Below the pieces are notes generated by a model. It made no database searches. It was not told the DNA's origin and saw nothing but the letters and a program-made list of their open reading frames with translations. Of a DNA stretch of 64,000 nt, positions 25,297-34,300 are shown piece after piece; the stretch's first letter is position 1; the number at the start of each line of letters is the position of its first letter. Made by a program: the position numbers and the translations under genes. Source of the DNA: Herbaspirillum sp. alder98 (GTDB lineage: Bacteria; Pseudomonadota; Gammaproteobacteria; Burkholderiales; Burkholderiaceae_D); NCBI RefSeq assembly GCF_020179755.1, contig NZ_JAIUCY010000001.1, positions 682,001 through 746,000 of the forward strand, read 5' to 3'.

Positions 25297-25406
25297 TCTC
25301 CCGCATCTGGTGCAACCGGCACCCCGGTTGCACGCCTTTTCCATCCCCTCTCCCTCTGGCGCCTCGCCGTCATGCCAATGGCATGGAATCTGCTTTTAGT
25401 TGCCCA

Positions 25407-25426
25407 GATTTATGTATGCATAAATC
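25407..25426. promoter_or_regulatory. 8-4-8 palindrome, candidate GntR operator
   Basis: GATTTATG-TATG-CATAAATC is perfect and AT-rich. It is centred ~120 bases upstream of the OxlT-like gene start and ~120 bases after the GntR stop. It is the clearest operator candidate for the adjacent FCD regulator. Confidence 0.6.
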
Positions 25427-25536
25427 CCGGCGACCTCATCACCGGTCGTCCATGCCCTGCATTCCGAGTTACGTCACTGTCCCGCTCGACGCCATGTCGA
25501 TGCGGCCCCCATGGCACACAAGTACAGGAGAAACGC

Positions 25537-26814
25537 ATGTCCACCCTCACCCACACCGCCCCTGCCGCCGCGCCGGGCCTGCTACGCAATCGCTGGTTCC
25601 AGCTGCTGATCGGCCTGATCTGCATGATGGCCATTTCCAGTCCGCAATATGTCTGGACACTGTTGACCAAACCGCTCACGGCCAAGCTGGGCGTGCCGCT
25701 GTCTGAACTGCAGATCACCTTTTCGATGCTGATCGTGCTGCAGACCTTCTTCTCGCCGTTCCAGGGCAGCCTGATCGAACGCTACGGCGCGCGCCGCCTG
25801 ATCGCCATCGGTACCTTCATGTCCGGGCTGTCGTGGGTGCTGGCGGCGCAGGCCACGAGCATCGGCATGTTCTACCTGGCCTATGGCCTGGTTGGCGGCC
25901 TTGGCACCGGCATCGTGTATGTCGGCGTGGTCGGGCAGATGGTGCGCTGGTTCCCGGATCGTCGCGGCTTTGCGGTCGGCATGGTGGCGGCCGGCTACGG
26001 CATGGGGGCGATCCTGACCACCTTTCCCATCTCGTCGTCGCTGGCCACGGCCGGGCTGGAAACCACGCTCTGGCAGTTTGGCCTGGTATTTGCCGTCATC
26101 GGCGTGATCGCCTCGCAGGCGCTGCGCTCGCCGGACGCGGCGCAAACCGCGGCCTTGCCGGCGCCGGCCATCGCCGCCAGCACGCACGACCTGGCGCCGC
26201 GCCAGATGCTGCGCACGCCCCTGTTCTGGTTGATGTTCGTGATGATGACCATGATGTCGACCTCGGGCTTGATGGTCACCTCGCAGATGGCGACCTTCGC
26301 GCGCGACTTCGGCGTGGCCAACGTGATGGTGTTCGGCCTGGCCGCGCTGCCATTGGCGCTGACCATCGACCGCCTGACCAATGGCCTCACGCGCCCGTTC
26401 TTCGGCTGGGTATCGGACCGGTTCGGCCGCGAGAACACGATGTTCATCGCCTTCGCGCTGGAAGGGGTAGCCATGGCGCTGTGGCTGGCCACGCGCGAGA
26501 ACGCGGTCCTGTTCGTGCTGCTGTCGGGCGTGGTGTTCTTTGGCTGGGGCGAGATCTTCTCGCTGTTTCCCTCCACCCTGACCGACACCTTCGGCACCCG
26601 CCACGCGACCGCCAACTACGGCTGGCTGTATATCTCGCAGGGCATCGGTTCGATCTTCGGCGGCCCGCTGGCGGCGATGATGCACGAGAAGACCGGCAGC
26701 TGGCACCCGGTGTTCGGCACCGCCATCACGCTCGATATCCTGGCCGCATTCCTGGCGCTGATGGTGTTGAAGCCGTGGCGCTCGCGTTACCTGAAACGCG
26801 TGGCGATGAAATAA
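25537..26814 (+). CDS. Oxalate/formate antiporter-like MFS carrier (OxlT family)
   Basis: The product is 425 residues with 12 helices. It tracks Oxalobacter OxlT closely: GLLRNRWFQLLIGLICMMA at the start, RWFPDRRGFAVGMVAAGYG, EMLRTP-like QMLRTPLFW, NGLTRPFFGWVSDRFGR, and ALFPST-like SLFPSTLTDTFG...NYG. The helix-8 Arg (OxlT R272 in CRPFWGFVSD) is kept as TRPFFGWVSD. The helix-11 Lys (OxlT K355 in YGFFWAAKATASIFGG) is replaced by Gln in YGWLYISQGIGSIFGG, so oxalate itself may not be the substrate. AGGAG precedes ATG 25537. Preceded by a GntR regulator and operator-like palindrome. Confidence 0.85.
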   Translation: MSTLTHTAPAAAPGLLRNRWFQLLIGLICMMAISSPQYVWTLLTKPLTAKLGVPLSELQITFSMLIVLQTFFSPFQGSLIERYGARRLIAIGTFMSGLSWVLAAQATSIGMFYLAYGLVGGLGTGIVYVGVVGQMVRWFPDRRGFAVGMVAAGYGMGAILTTFPISSSLATAGLETTLWQFGLVFAVIGVIASQALRSPDAAQTAALPAPAIAASTHDLAPRQMLRTPLFWLMFVMMTMMSTSGLMVTSQMATFARDFGVANVMVFGLAALPLALTIDRLTNGLTRPFFGWVSDRFGRENTMFIAFALEGVAMALWLATRENAVLFVLLSGVVFFGWGEIFSLFPSTLTDTFGTRHATANYGWLYISQGIGSIFGGPLAAMMHEKTGSWHPVFGTAITLDILAAFLALMVLKPWRSRYLKRVAMK

Positions 26815-26835
26815 ACCGTTCTTCTATCCCGCAAA

Positions 26836-26875
26836 AAGACGCTGGGCCCTGACTTCCATCAGGGCCCAGCGTCTT
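26836..26875. terminator. 17-bp bidirectional terminator/REP-like hairpin
   Basis: A perfect 17-bp stem (outer AAGACGCTGGG, inner CCCTGA) with a 6-base loop CTTCCA lies between convergent genes. AAAA flanks it on the left, giving T's for leftward transcripts. Its GACGCTGGG..CCTGA core matches the element at 13822-13848. Confidence 0.85.
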
Positions 26876-26886
26876 GCATTGTCGCT

Positions 26887-27840
26887 TCAATAAGCGCTGG
26901 CCTCATCGAGCAGCGCCACATCGGCCGGCGTCAACGTCAATTGCGTGGCCGCCACCAGCGCCTCCAGTTGCTGCAACGAGGTCGCGCTGGCGATCGGCGC
27001 CGTCACGCTGGGACGCGCAATCAGCCATGCCAGGGCCACGGCGGCCGGCGTGCTGGACTGGCGCTGGGCGACGGTATCGAGTGCCGCCAGTATCTTCAGG
27101 CCACGCTCATTGAGATAACCTTTCACCCGGGCGCCACGCGCGGCGCTCTTGCCCAGATCAGCTTCGCTGCGGTACTTGCCGCTCAGGAAACCGCTGGCCA
27201 GCGAATAGAAACCGATCACGCCCACGCCGTGCTGCAGGCAATACGGTTCCAGCTCGCGCTCGAAGGCGCCACGTTCGATCAGGCTGTATTCGGGTTGCAG
27301 GGTCTGGTACAGCGGCAGGCCCAGTTTTTCACCGACTTCACGCGCCTCGGCCAGACGCTTGACGTCGTAGTTGGAGGCGCCGATCAGGCGCACCTTGCCA
27401 GCCTTGATGAGCGCGCCATAGGCTTCCAGCGTTTCTTCGAAAGGCGTGCTCTTGTCGTCGTCGTGCGACTGGTACAGATCGATGTAGTCGGTCTGCAGGC
27501 GCCGCAGCGAATCTTCGACGGCGCGCTGGATATAGGCTTTTTTCAGACCGACCTTGCCATCGCCCATGTCCTTGCCGACCTTGGTGGCGATGACCACCTT
27601 GTCGCGCCGGCCGCCCTGCGCCAGCCATTTGCCGATGATGGTCTCCGATTCGCCGCCCTGGTTGCCCGGCACCCAGCGCGAATACACGTCGGCGGTATCG
27701 ATCAGGTTCAGTCCGGCGTCGACGAAACCATCGAGAATCGAAAACGAGGTCTTCTCATCGATGCTCCAGCCGAAGACGTTGCCGCCGAAGGCCAGTGGCG
27801 CTACGGAAATATCGGACTTGCCAAGCTTGCGTTGTTGCAT
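26887..27840 (-). CDS. Aldo/keto reductase
   Basis: The product is 317 residues, a TIM-barrel NADPH-dependent oxidoreductase. The catalytic tetrad is visible as D48 and Y53 (LIDTADVYSRW), K87 (VVIATKVG) and H126 (LYQSHDDD). The sequence is closest in style to the Mogensen/YajO-like and Kv-beta-type group (AKR families 11-13). It is a single gene, convergent with the OxlT-like gene through the 17-bp hairpin. Substrate not predictable. Confidence 0.9.
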   Translation of the reverse strand: MQQRKLGKSDISVAPLAFGGNVFGWSIDEKTSFSILDGFVDAGLNLIDTADVYSRWVPGNQGGESETIIGKWLAQGGRRDKVVIATKVGKDMGDGKVGLKKAYIQRAVEDSLRRLQTDYIDLYQSHDDDKSTPFEETLEAYGALIKAGKVRLIGASNYDVKRLAEAREVGEKLGLPLYQTLQPEYSLIERGAFERELEPYCLQHGVGVIGFYSLASGFLSGKYRSEADLGKSAARGARVKGYLNERGLKILAALDTVAQRQSSTPAAVALAWLIARPSVTAPIASATSLQQLEALVAATQLTLTPADVALLDEASAY

Positions 27841-28004
27841 GGGATGTTCCTCCAGGTGGTGGGCTGATCGTTGCAGGGCACGATTTTATTCCTGCGCCGC
27901 AATATCTGCTGAGGCCCCGCGTCTTCTATACTTGCAACTTAGGACTGGCGTCATAGTCAGTTAGTGCTTCGCCAACAATATAAGAAACTCACCGCCGCCC
28001 CCCA

Positions 28005-29678
28005 ATGGAAATTGTTTTCACCGTCCTCATCCTGTTGCTCTCAGTTGCCGTCTCTGGTGTCGTGGCGCGCCTAGCGCCGTTCAAGTTGCCGTTGCCGCTG
28101 TTCCAGATCGCCCTGGGCGCATTGCTGGCGCTGCCCATCTTCGGCTTGAACATCAGCTTCGACCCTGAACTGTTCTTGCTGCTGTTCATTCCGCCCCTGC
28201 TGTTTACCGACGGCTGGCGCATGCCCAAGCGCGAATTCTTCCGGCTGGCGCAACCCATCCTGGCGCTGGCGCTCGGGCTGGTGTTATTTACGGTGGTCGG
28301 CGTGGGTTACTTCATTCACTGGATGGTGCCGGTCATCTCGTTGCCGGCCGCCTTTGCGCTGGCGGCGGTGCTCTCGCCCACCGATGCGGTGGCGGTGTCG
28401 TCCATCGTCGGCAAGGGGCGCTTGCCGGCATCGATGCAACACGTGCTCGAAGGCGAAGCGCTGATGAACGACGCTTCCGGTCTGGTGGCCTTCAAGTTCG
28501 CCATCGCCGCGGTGGTGACCGGCACATTCTCGCTGGTCGACGCCAGCGTCAGCTTCGTATTGATTGCGGTGGGCGGGATTGCCGTGGGCCTGATCGTGGC
28601 GTGGGGCTTCGGCCTGATCCGCCGCAAGGTCATCGAATGGGCCGGCGACGAGCCGGGCATCCAGGTGGTGCTGCTGATCCTGATTCCGTTTACGGCGTAT
28701 ATCTTTGCCGAGCATTTCGGCCTGTCCGGCATCCTGGCGGCGGTCGCGGCCGGCATGCTGATGCCGTATATCGAGACCGCCGGCGGCGAGTCGGCCGCCA
28801 CCCGGATGCAGGGCCGCAGCATCATGACGATGATGGAATTCATCTTCAACGGTATGTCGTTCCTGCTGCTGGGGCTGCAGTTGCCGGGCATCGTCAGCCT
28901 GGCCCACGCCGACGCCAAGACCGCCGGCGACGTGCCGGTGTGGCATTTGTTCATGTACATCCTGGCCATCACGGTAGCGTTGATCGTGCTGCGCTTCATC
29001 TGGGTCTGGATCAACCTGCGCATGCGCCGCTTTGCCAAGGCGGTGCGCGGCCAGACCGGACGCCAGCGCAAGTTCGACCTGCGCCTCATCAGCATCGCCG
29101 CCCTGTCGGGGGTACGCGGCGCGATCACGCTGGCCGGCGTGATGTCGATCCCGCTGCTGCTGAAAGCGCATACCCCGTTCCCGGCGCGCGATCTGCTGAT
29201 CTTCCTGGCCACCGGGGTGATCATCTGTTCGTTATTGTTTGGCAGTTTCCTGCTGCCGTGGATGCTCAAGGATCTGCAGCTGGACGCCGAGGTCAAGCGC
29301 CGCCGCGCCGAGGAAATGAGCGCACGCACGCGCCTGTCCGAGGCTGCCGTGCGCACCATCGAAAGCGCCCAGGAGCGCATCGGCGCCAAGCTCGACGAGA
29401 GCGACCTGGCGCTGTTGACCGAAGTCAGCGGCAGCCTGCTGGCCACCTATCGCATGCGCATGAATGCCGAGAGCGATTCGGAAGAAACGCAACGCGCCGC
29501 CAACCGCTTCAAGCAGTTCGAACGCGAACTGCGGCTGGAGGCGATCCGCGCCGAAAGGCTGGAGGTGCATTATCTGCGCGCCGAGCAACGCATCAACGAC
29601 GAGACCTTCCTGATGCTGATCAACCAGATCGACATGGCCGAGACCTGGCTGCTGGGGTCGCTCAACGCGTCGGACTAG
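28005..29678 (+). CDS. Na+/H+ antiporter (CPA1, NhaP/YjcE type)
   Basis: The product is 557 residues. The N-terminal ~400 residues have 11-13 hydrophobic helices, with the transport-site motifs LSPTDAVAVSS and EGEALMNDASGLVAFKFA (Asn-Asp pair) and GVRGAITLAG. A ~130-residue cytoplasmic C-terminal domain is helical and charged (VKRRRAEEMSARTRLSEAAVRTIESAQERIG). It exchanges Na+ (or K+) for H+ across the inner membrane. It stands alone, with its own promoter gap. Confidence 0.9.
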   Translation: MEIVFTVLILLLSVAVSGVVARLAPFKLPLPLFQIALGALLALPIFGLNISFDPELFLLLFIPPLLFTDGWRMPKREFFRLAQPILALALGLVLFTVVGVGYFIHWMVPVISLPAAFALAAVLSPTDAVAVSSIVGKGRLPASMQHVLEGEALMNDASGLVAFKFAIAAVVTGTFSLVDASVSFVLIAVGGIAVGLIVAWGFGLIRRKVIEWAGDEPGIQVVLLILIPFTAYIFAEHFGLSGILAAVAAGMLMPYIETAGGESAATRMQGRSIMTMMEFIFNGMSFLLLGLQLPGIVSLAHADAKTAGDVPVWHLFMYILAITVALIVLRFIWVWINLRMRRFAKAVRGQTGRQRKFDLRLISIAALSGVRGAITLAGVMSIPLLLKAHTPFPARDLLIFLATGVIICSLLFGSFLLPWMLKDLQLDAEVKRRRAEEMSARTRLSEAAVRTIESAQERIGAKLDESDLALLTEVSGSLLATYRMRMNAESDSEETQRAANRFKQFERELRLEAIRAERLEVHYLRAEQRINDETFLMLINQIDMAETWLLGSLNASD

Positions 29679-29775
29679 GGCGCGCATGGCACAGGCGAGC
29701 AGGCGCCCCCAGGCAAGCACGCTAATTGCTTGTATGATCGGATAGCCCAACGCCCGTCTTCCAGGAGGACCCGCC

Positions 29776-30765
29776 ATGCCGACATCGCTGCTTGCCGCAC
29801 TGCCCTACATGCCGGCGTTGCAGCCGGTCGACGCACTGTCGCTGCACCACATGAAATATGTGCTGGACGACCTGGTGGGGCCGGGAGAACTGTGCCAGTC
29901 GCAGAACTTTCCCGGCAGCCTGTCGGCTTGCCGCTTGATGGGTGGCGGCGTCATGTTGATGGCTGAATTGCCGCACGGCACCGTGGTGCGCCACGACTGG
30001 CAGCATGTGGCGCAACTGGAGTCCGACGATGTGCTGGCCAGCATCGTGCTCGAAGGCAGTGGCTGCGTCGAGCAGAATGGCGTGGCATTGCAGTTCGCCA
30101 GCGGCGATGTGTTCTATCGCAAGGCACGGATCCCCTCCACGGTGCGTAACGACAGTGCCTGTCGCTTCCTGCTGCTGCGTTTTTCATTCAGCCGTTTTCA
30201 CGGCGCCCACACCAGCCGCTTCCAGCATTTCGTGCCGACCATGGCGCGCCGCGACTCGGCCCTGCGCCAGGCGGTATGGCACTACGCGCAACAGGTCTTG
30301 CCGTCGCTGCCGCAACTGGCAGGCCAATCGGCCGACACCGCCTATCACGCCGAGCAGGCTTTCGTTTCGATGCTCTCGGCGGCTTATTCGGAATCCCAGC
30401 AACCCCTGGCGCCACCGATCGCGCCAGCCCCCGACGACACCCGCTGGAACCTGCTGGCGGCCACCTTCGACGCCTTGTTATGCGAACCCGACCTGACGGT
30501 GGCGCAAGTGGCGCGCACCATGGGCATATCACCGCGCCTGCTGCACCGCCTGTTCGAACGGCGCGGCCTGCGCTACGGCAGCTACCTGCTGGAGCGCCGC
30601 CTGGAGCGCGCTCACGCGGAGCTGGGCAATCCCCGCCATGCTCGCCTGTCGGTGGCCGACATCGCCTACCGCTGCGGCTTCAACAATGCCAGTCATTTCA
30701 GCCGCGCCTTCCGCCAGCGCTATGGCTTGTCGCCTTCCGCGGTCCGGCAGGCCGGCGCCGCCTGA
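29776..30765 (+). CDS. AraC-family transcriptional regulator
   Basis: The product is 329 residues. The N-terminal ligand domain (~20-200, cupin-like; SIVLEGSGCVEQNGVALQFASGDVFYRKA) is of the AraC_binding_2 type. The C-terminal double helix-turn-helix (~225-325) has TVAQVARTMGISPRLLHRLFERRG and the signature VADIAYRCGFNNASHFSRAFRQRYGLSPSAVR. AGGAGGA lies upstream of ATG 29776. It is followed by a class II aldolase and an MHS carrier on the same strand and may activate them (inference from order). Confidence 0.9.
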   Translation: MPTSLLAALPYMPALQPVDALSLHHMKYVLDDLVGPGELCQSQNFPGSLSACRLMGGGVMLMAELPHGTVVRHDWQHVAQLESDDVLASIVLEGSGCVEQNGVALQFASGDVFYRKARIPSTVRNDSACRFLLLRFSFSRFHGAHTSRFQHFVPTMARRDSALRQAVWHYAQQVLPSLPQLAGQSADTAYHAEQAFVSMLSAAYSESQQPLAPPIAPAPDDTRWNLLAATFDALLCEPDLTVAQVARTMGISPRLLHRLFERRGLRYGSYLLERRLERAHAELGNPRHARLSVADIAYRCGFNNASHFSRAFRQRYGLSPSAVRQAGAA

Positions 30766-30888
30766 TTCTTTGCTGCAGTGCGGCCGCGCGCAGCGGCAGG
30801 CACAGTCATCACGCCAGGCACTCTGGTGACATTGCATTCCGGACGACGCCGTTAATCTGGTTCCCGACTTCAACCACCGGGAACCCCC

Positions 30889-31653
30889 ATGACCTTAGCC
30901 AAGGAAGAACTCTCCAGCCAGGCGCTGCGCCGCATGTCGGCCGGACTCGATTTTGGAGACTGGACAATCAAGGAAAAGATTGCCCTGTCCTGCAACATCC
31001 TCGCCGCCGAAGGACATTCGGAAACGCTGGCCGGCCAGATCACCGTACGCCAGGACGACGGCACTTTCCTCACCACGCCCCTGGCTCGGGGATTCGACGA
31101 ACTCGACGCCGATGACATCATCCGCATCGACGACCAGTTGCAGGTGCTGGAAGGACGCGGCGTGCCCAACCCGGCGATCCGCTTTCACCTGTGGGTGTAC
31201 CGGCAGCGGCCCGACGTCAATTGCATCATTCACACTCACCCACCCTTCGTATCGACCCTGTCGATGACCGGGCAGCCGCTGGAAGTGGCCCACATGGACG
31301 CCACCCCGTTCCATGACGACTGCGCCTTCCTGGCCGAATGGCCGGGCCTGCCGATTGCCGATGACGAAGGCGAGATCATCTCCAATGCACTGGGCAGCAA
31401 GCGCAGCATCCTGCTGGTCAACCATGGTTTTCTGGCGGCCACCGCCAGCGTCGAGGAAACCCTGTATCTGTCGGTGCTGATCGAACGCGCCGCGCGCAAC
31501 CAGCTGCAAGCGATGGCCGCCTATGGAACGCTGAAGCGGCTTGATCCGGCACTGGCCAAGGAGTCGCACGACTTTCTGCTGTCATCGAGCATCGTGCGCG
31601 CCAGCTTCGCCATGTTCGCCCGCCGCGTGCTGCGCCAACGCCAGCGCGCCTGA
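30889..31653 (+). CDS. Class II aldolase/adducin-family protein
   Basis: The product is 254 residues. The zinc-binding fold is intact, with H115 and H117 (CIIHTHPPFV) and a third His in LLVNHGFLA. It resembles the aldolase/decarboxylase-like group acting on small phosphorylated sugars or hydroxy acids. It lies between an AraC regulator and an MHS carrier (36-base gap), suggesting catabolism of an imported acid. The ribosome site is weak (GGGAA). Exact reaction unknown. Confidence 0.87.
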   Translation: MTLAKEELSSQALRRMSAGLDFGDWTIKEKIALSCNILAAEGHSETLAGQITVRQDDGTFLTTPLARGFDELDADDIIRIDDQLQVLEGRGVPNPAIRFHLWVYRQRPDVNCIIHTHPPFVSTLSMTGQPLEVAHMDATPFHDDCAFLAEWPGLPIADDEGEIISNALGSKRSILLVNHGFLAATASVEETLYLSVLIERAARNQLQAMAAYGTLKRLDPALAKESHDFLLSSSIVRASFAMFARRVLRQRQRA

Positions 31654-31689
31654 CCTTTCTTCCACCGATCTGCTCAACCGGAGCCGGAC

Positions 31690-33039
31690 ATGTCTGCCAC
31701 ACCATCGATCGACGCATCGCCGCCCAGGAAACCACATCGCCTGGTCGTGTTCTTTTCCAGCTTCATGGGAACCGCGCTGGAACAATATGATTTCCTGCTC
31801 TACGGCACCGCCGCCGCACTGGTCTTCAACAAGCTGTTCTTCCCCACGCTGGATCCGCTGACCGGCGCGCTGGCGGCCATCGCGACCTACGCCACCGGCT
31901 ATCTGGGGCGTCCGCTGGGCAGCATCCTGTGCGGCTACCTGGGCGACCGTTACGGCCGCAAGTCGGTGCTGCTGGCCACGTTGATCGCCATGGGCGCGGC
32001 CTCGACGCTGATCGGGCTGTTGCCCACCTATGCCACCGCAGGCATCTGGGCGCCGGTGATGTTGTGCGTGCTGCGCCTGATCCAGGGCGTGGCGCTGGGC
32101 GGCGAGCAAGGCGGCGCGATCCTGATCGCGGTCGAAAATGCGCCGGCCAAACGGCGCGGGCTGTTCGGCAGCTGGAGTTCGTCGGGCGGCATGGCCGGGC
32201 TGGTGCTGTCGACGCTGGCCCTGTCGCTCACGGCCAAGCTGCCGGAGGCCGATTTCCTGTCCTGGGGCTGGCGCTTGCCGTTCCTGTTCAGCATCGTGCT
32301 GGTGATCATTGGCGTGGCGTCGCGCCTGCGCCTGCCGGAATCGGCAGAATTCGAACAGGCCAAGCGTGCCGGCACCGTCAGCAAGACGCCGCTGTCGACC
32401 TTGATGGCGCATCACAAGAAGCAGATCATGCTGGCGGCGCTGGCGCGTGCCGGCGAGATCGCCTGGCCGATCAACGTGCTGGTATTCACCACCTCGTACG
32501 CGGTGACCCAGTTGCACATGGCCAAGCCGATGTTTCTCAATGCGATCCTGATCGGCGCCTGTATCTCGATCGTTGGCAACACATTGTTCGCGCTCTTGTC
32601 AGACCGCATCGGTCACCGCCGCATGTACGTCATCGGCACGCTGTGCGCCGCCGTGGGCGTGTGGCCGTACTTCATGATGATCAACACGGCGCAGCCGCTG
32701 CTGGTGGGCGCAGCCGTGGCCATCGCGCTGGGCGTGATCCACCCGATGATGTATGGACCGCAGGGCGCATTGTTCGCAGGACTGTTCGGTACCCGGGTAC
32801 GTTACAGCGGCGTCGGCATTGCCCACCAGATCGGGGCGTTGGTAGGTGGCGGGATCACGCCGGTGTTGTCGGCCCTGCTGCTGGCACGCAGTGGCGGCAG
32901 CCCTTGGATGGTGGCCTTGCTCATTACCGTGTTTGCGCTGGTGGCGGGGATTGCTGCGCGGGCGATGCGGAATACCGAAGAACCTGAATCGGCTGATCAG
33001 CGCACCGTGGAGTTGACGTTGCGAGGTTCGTCGCAATGA
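31690..33039 (+). CDS. MFS transporter, metabolite:H+ symporter (MHS) family
   Basis: The product is 449 residues with 12 predicted helices. MHS motifs: FMGTALEQYDFLLYGTAAALVF near the start, GYLGDRYGRKSVLLAT after helix 2 and RLIQGVALGGEQGGAILIAVENAP in the middle. It is likely a proton symporter of an organic acid. It is the third gene of the AraC-aldolase-MHS set; CGGAG precedes ATG 31690. A terminator follows at 33113. Confidence 0.9.
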   Translation: MSATPSIDASPPRKPHRLVVFFSSFMGTALEQYDFLLYGTAAALVFNKLFFPTLDPLTGALAAIATYATGYLGRPLGSILCGYLGDRYGRKSVLLATLIAMGAASTLIGLLPTYATAGIWAPVMLCVLRLIQGVALGGEQGGAILIAVENAPAKRRGLFGSWSSSGGMAGLVLSTLALSLTAKLPEADFLSWGWRLPFLFSIVLVIIGVASRLRLPESAEFEQAKRAGTVSKTPLSTLMAHHKKQIMLAALARAGEIAWPINVLVFTTSYAVTQLHMAKPMFLNAILIGACISIVGNTLFALLSDRIGHRRMYVIGTLCAAVGVWPYFMMINTAQPLLVGAAVAIALGVIHPMMYGPQGALFAGLFGTRVRYSGVGIAHQIGALVGGGITPVLSALLLARSGGSPWMVALLITVFALVAGIAARAMRNTEEPESADQRTVELTLRGSSQ

Positions 33040-33112
33040 CTGGCTGACGATCGCAGTTGCCCTGCCTGCGCACCAAAGTCGGCATGGCGTTTCAAGGTCT
33101 AAGCAATTGTTG

Positions 33113-33143
33113 AAAAGCAGGGATTAACCTCCCTGCTTTTTTT
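33113..33143 (+). terminator. Rho-independent terminator after the MHS gene
   Basis: AAAAGCAGGG / CCCTGCTTTT (10-bp stem, 8-base loop) is followed by a T-run. The following gap up to 33324 shows no gene. Confidence 0.9.
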
Positions 33144-33324
33144 ATGGGCGCGGCTGCGCGCTTACGCTCCTCCCTCAACGACAGCGCTGGTTGCGCCTGT
33201 CCTCCTGCCGTCATCATCCCCGCTCTCACGTTTCGTGTGCCAGGCCTCGGCTGAATTTCATTTCTGATTGATCTTGCGGATTACCGCGCATTGCCAGTTC
33301 TTTGTAACTGGCAGTGATGGACTA

Positions 33325-33630
33325 ATGGATTGCACGATGAATGACAGAACGCCTTGCGCCCGCGCGGCGCACCCGGACAACAACCGGGAATGGCTTCGCA
33401 GACCGGTGTTGTTACTCACGCTACTGATACTGGTAGCTGCACTGGGGTGCGGTTGCGAAGACTCGATCAAGCGACACGGAGCATCTCAGCGCGACCTCGA
33501 TGAGGCCGGGAAAATTGTGGAAACAATCCCGTCGGAGGAAGCACTGTGGCAAGTCGATCCCTTTTCCGGCCTCCCATGGCCGGGCATGGACGGTGCTGAG
33601 GACTCAGGCAATGCGGGAGAACGGCCATGA
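33325..33630 (+). CDS. Small single-pass membrane protein with WQxDPxSGLPWP motif
   Basis: The product is 101 residues (97 if ATG 33337 is used); no known family. A basic N-terminal part precedes one hydrophobic helix (PVLLLTLLILVAALGCGC), after which the chain should be periplasmic. The two cysteines at the helix end resemble but do not fit a standard lipobox. The C-terminal part contains ALWQVDPFSGLPWPGMD, which recurs almost exactly in the RTX protein downstream (MWQEDPMSGLPWPIMG). The stop overlaps the next gene's start (ATGA). Confidence 0.6.
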   Translation: MDCTMNDRTPCARAAHPDNNREWLRRPVLLLTLLILVAALGCGCEDSIKRHGASQRDLDEAGKIVETIPSEEALWQVDPFSGLPWPGMDGAEDSGNAGERP

Positions 33631-34184
33631 AAAAGTTATTCGTCCTGCTTCTCTTGCTCATTGAAATCAGTTGCCTGGCCGGATGCGAATCACCGACAGG
33701 CGATGGGCCGCATGCACTGCCTTATCGGATGAAATTCGATTTGTGGGATGTGGGGGCGGGTTATGAGTTTCAGGTGAAGGTGGGGAAACCGGGGATGTAT
33801 GCAATCAGCCTATCTTTGTACTTAAGAGATTTAAACGAGTATTCCCATTTTTTTGATAAGAAAGAAACCCGTGAAGAATCCGCTTTCCTAATGAAGATGA
33901 TGGGATCGAAATACGATCCTGGCACTCGCGAGTGGGTATCGATCGGCATCCCAGCGACCTTCAGAGTTCGCTTATTTCGCAATTCAGACAAACATCAGTT
34001 GTATGACCGTTTGATAACACGGCCTTGGACAGGCGGAACCTACATGGGGAGGTATACCTATTTGGCTCAGCAAGAACTCCCCCCGGGGACCTACACCATC
34101 CGTTTCAACTATCTAGAAGGCGCTCGCGAGCTGTTCCAATTGAAAGGCATGATTGGCTTTCACAACACCGCACCGCCGAAATAA
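33627..34184 (+). CDS. Predicted lipoprotein, candidate immunity protein
   Basis: The product is 185 residues. A lipoprotein signal (MKKLFVLLLLLIEISCLAGC, lipobox LAGC with C20) has no Asp at +2 (E at +2), so outer-membrane sorting is likely. The mature part is beta-rich (GYEFQVKVGKPGMYAISLSLYLRD...TFRVRLFRNS...GTYTIRFNYLEGARELFQLKGMIGFHNT), resembling a small beta-sandwich. It may belong to the DUF5625-like lipoproteins, but I cannot verify this. It is coupled by ATGA to the small membrane protein and lies 116 bases before the RTX gene. Its base composition is distinctly less GC-rich than the flanks. Confidence 0.7.
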   Translation: MKKLFVLLLLLIEISCLAGCESPTGDGPHALPYRMKFDLWDVGAGYEFQVKVGKPGMYAISLSLYLRDLNEYSHFFDKKETREESAFLMKMMGSKYDPGTREWVSIGIPATFRVRLFRNSDKHQLYDRLITRPWTGGTYMGRYTYLAQQELPPGTYTIRFNYLEGARELFQLKGMIGFHNTAPPK

Positions 34185-34300
34185 CACGCCTAAGAACTAT
34201 TCGATCGGACTACCCTCGCGAATCACGATTCGAGCAGGATATCTTGAAACGTTGATCTGGCATGTCCCTCCGCATTCTCACCCACCCAAAGGAGCAGGAC

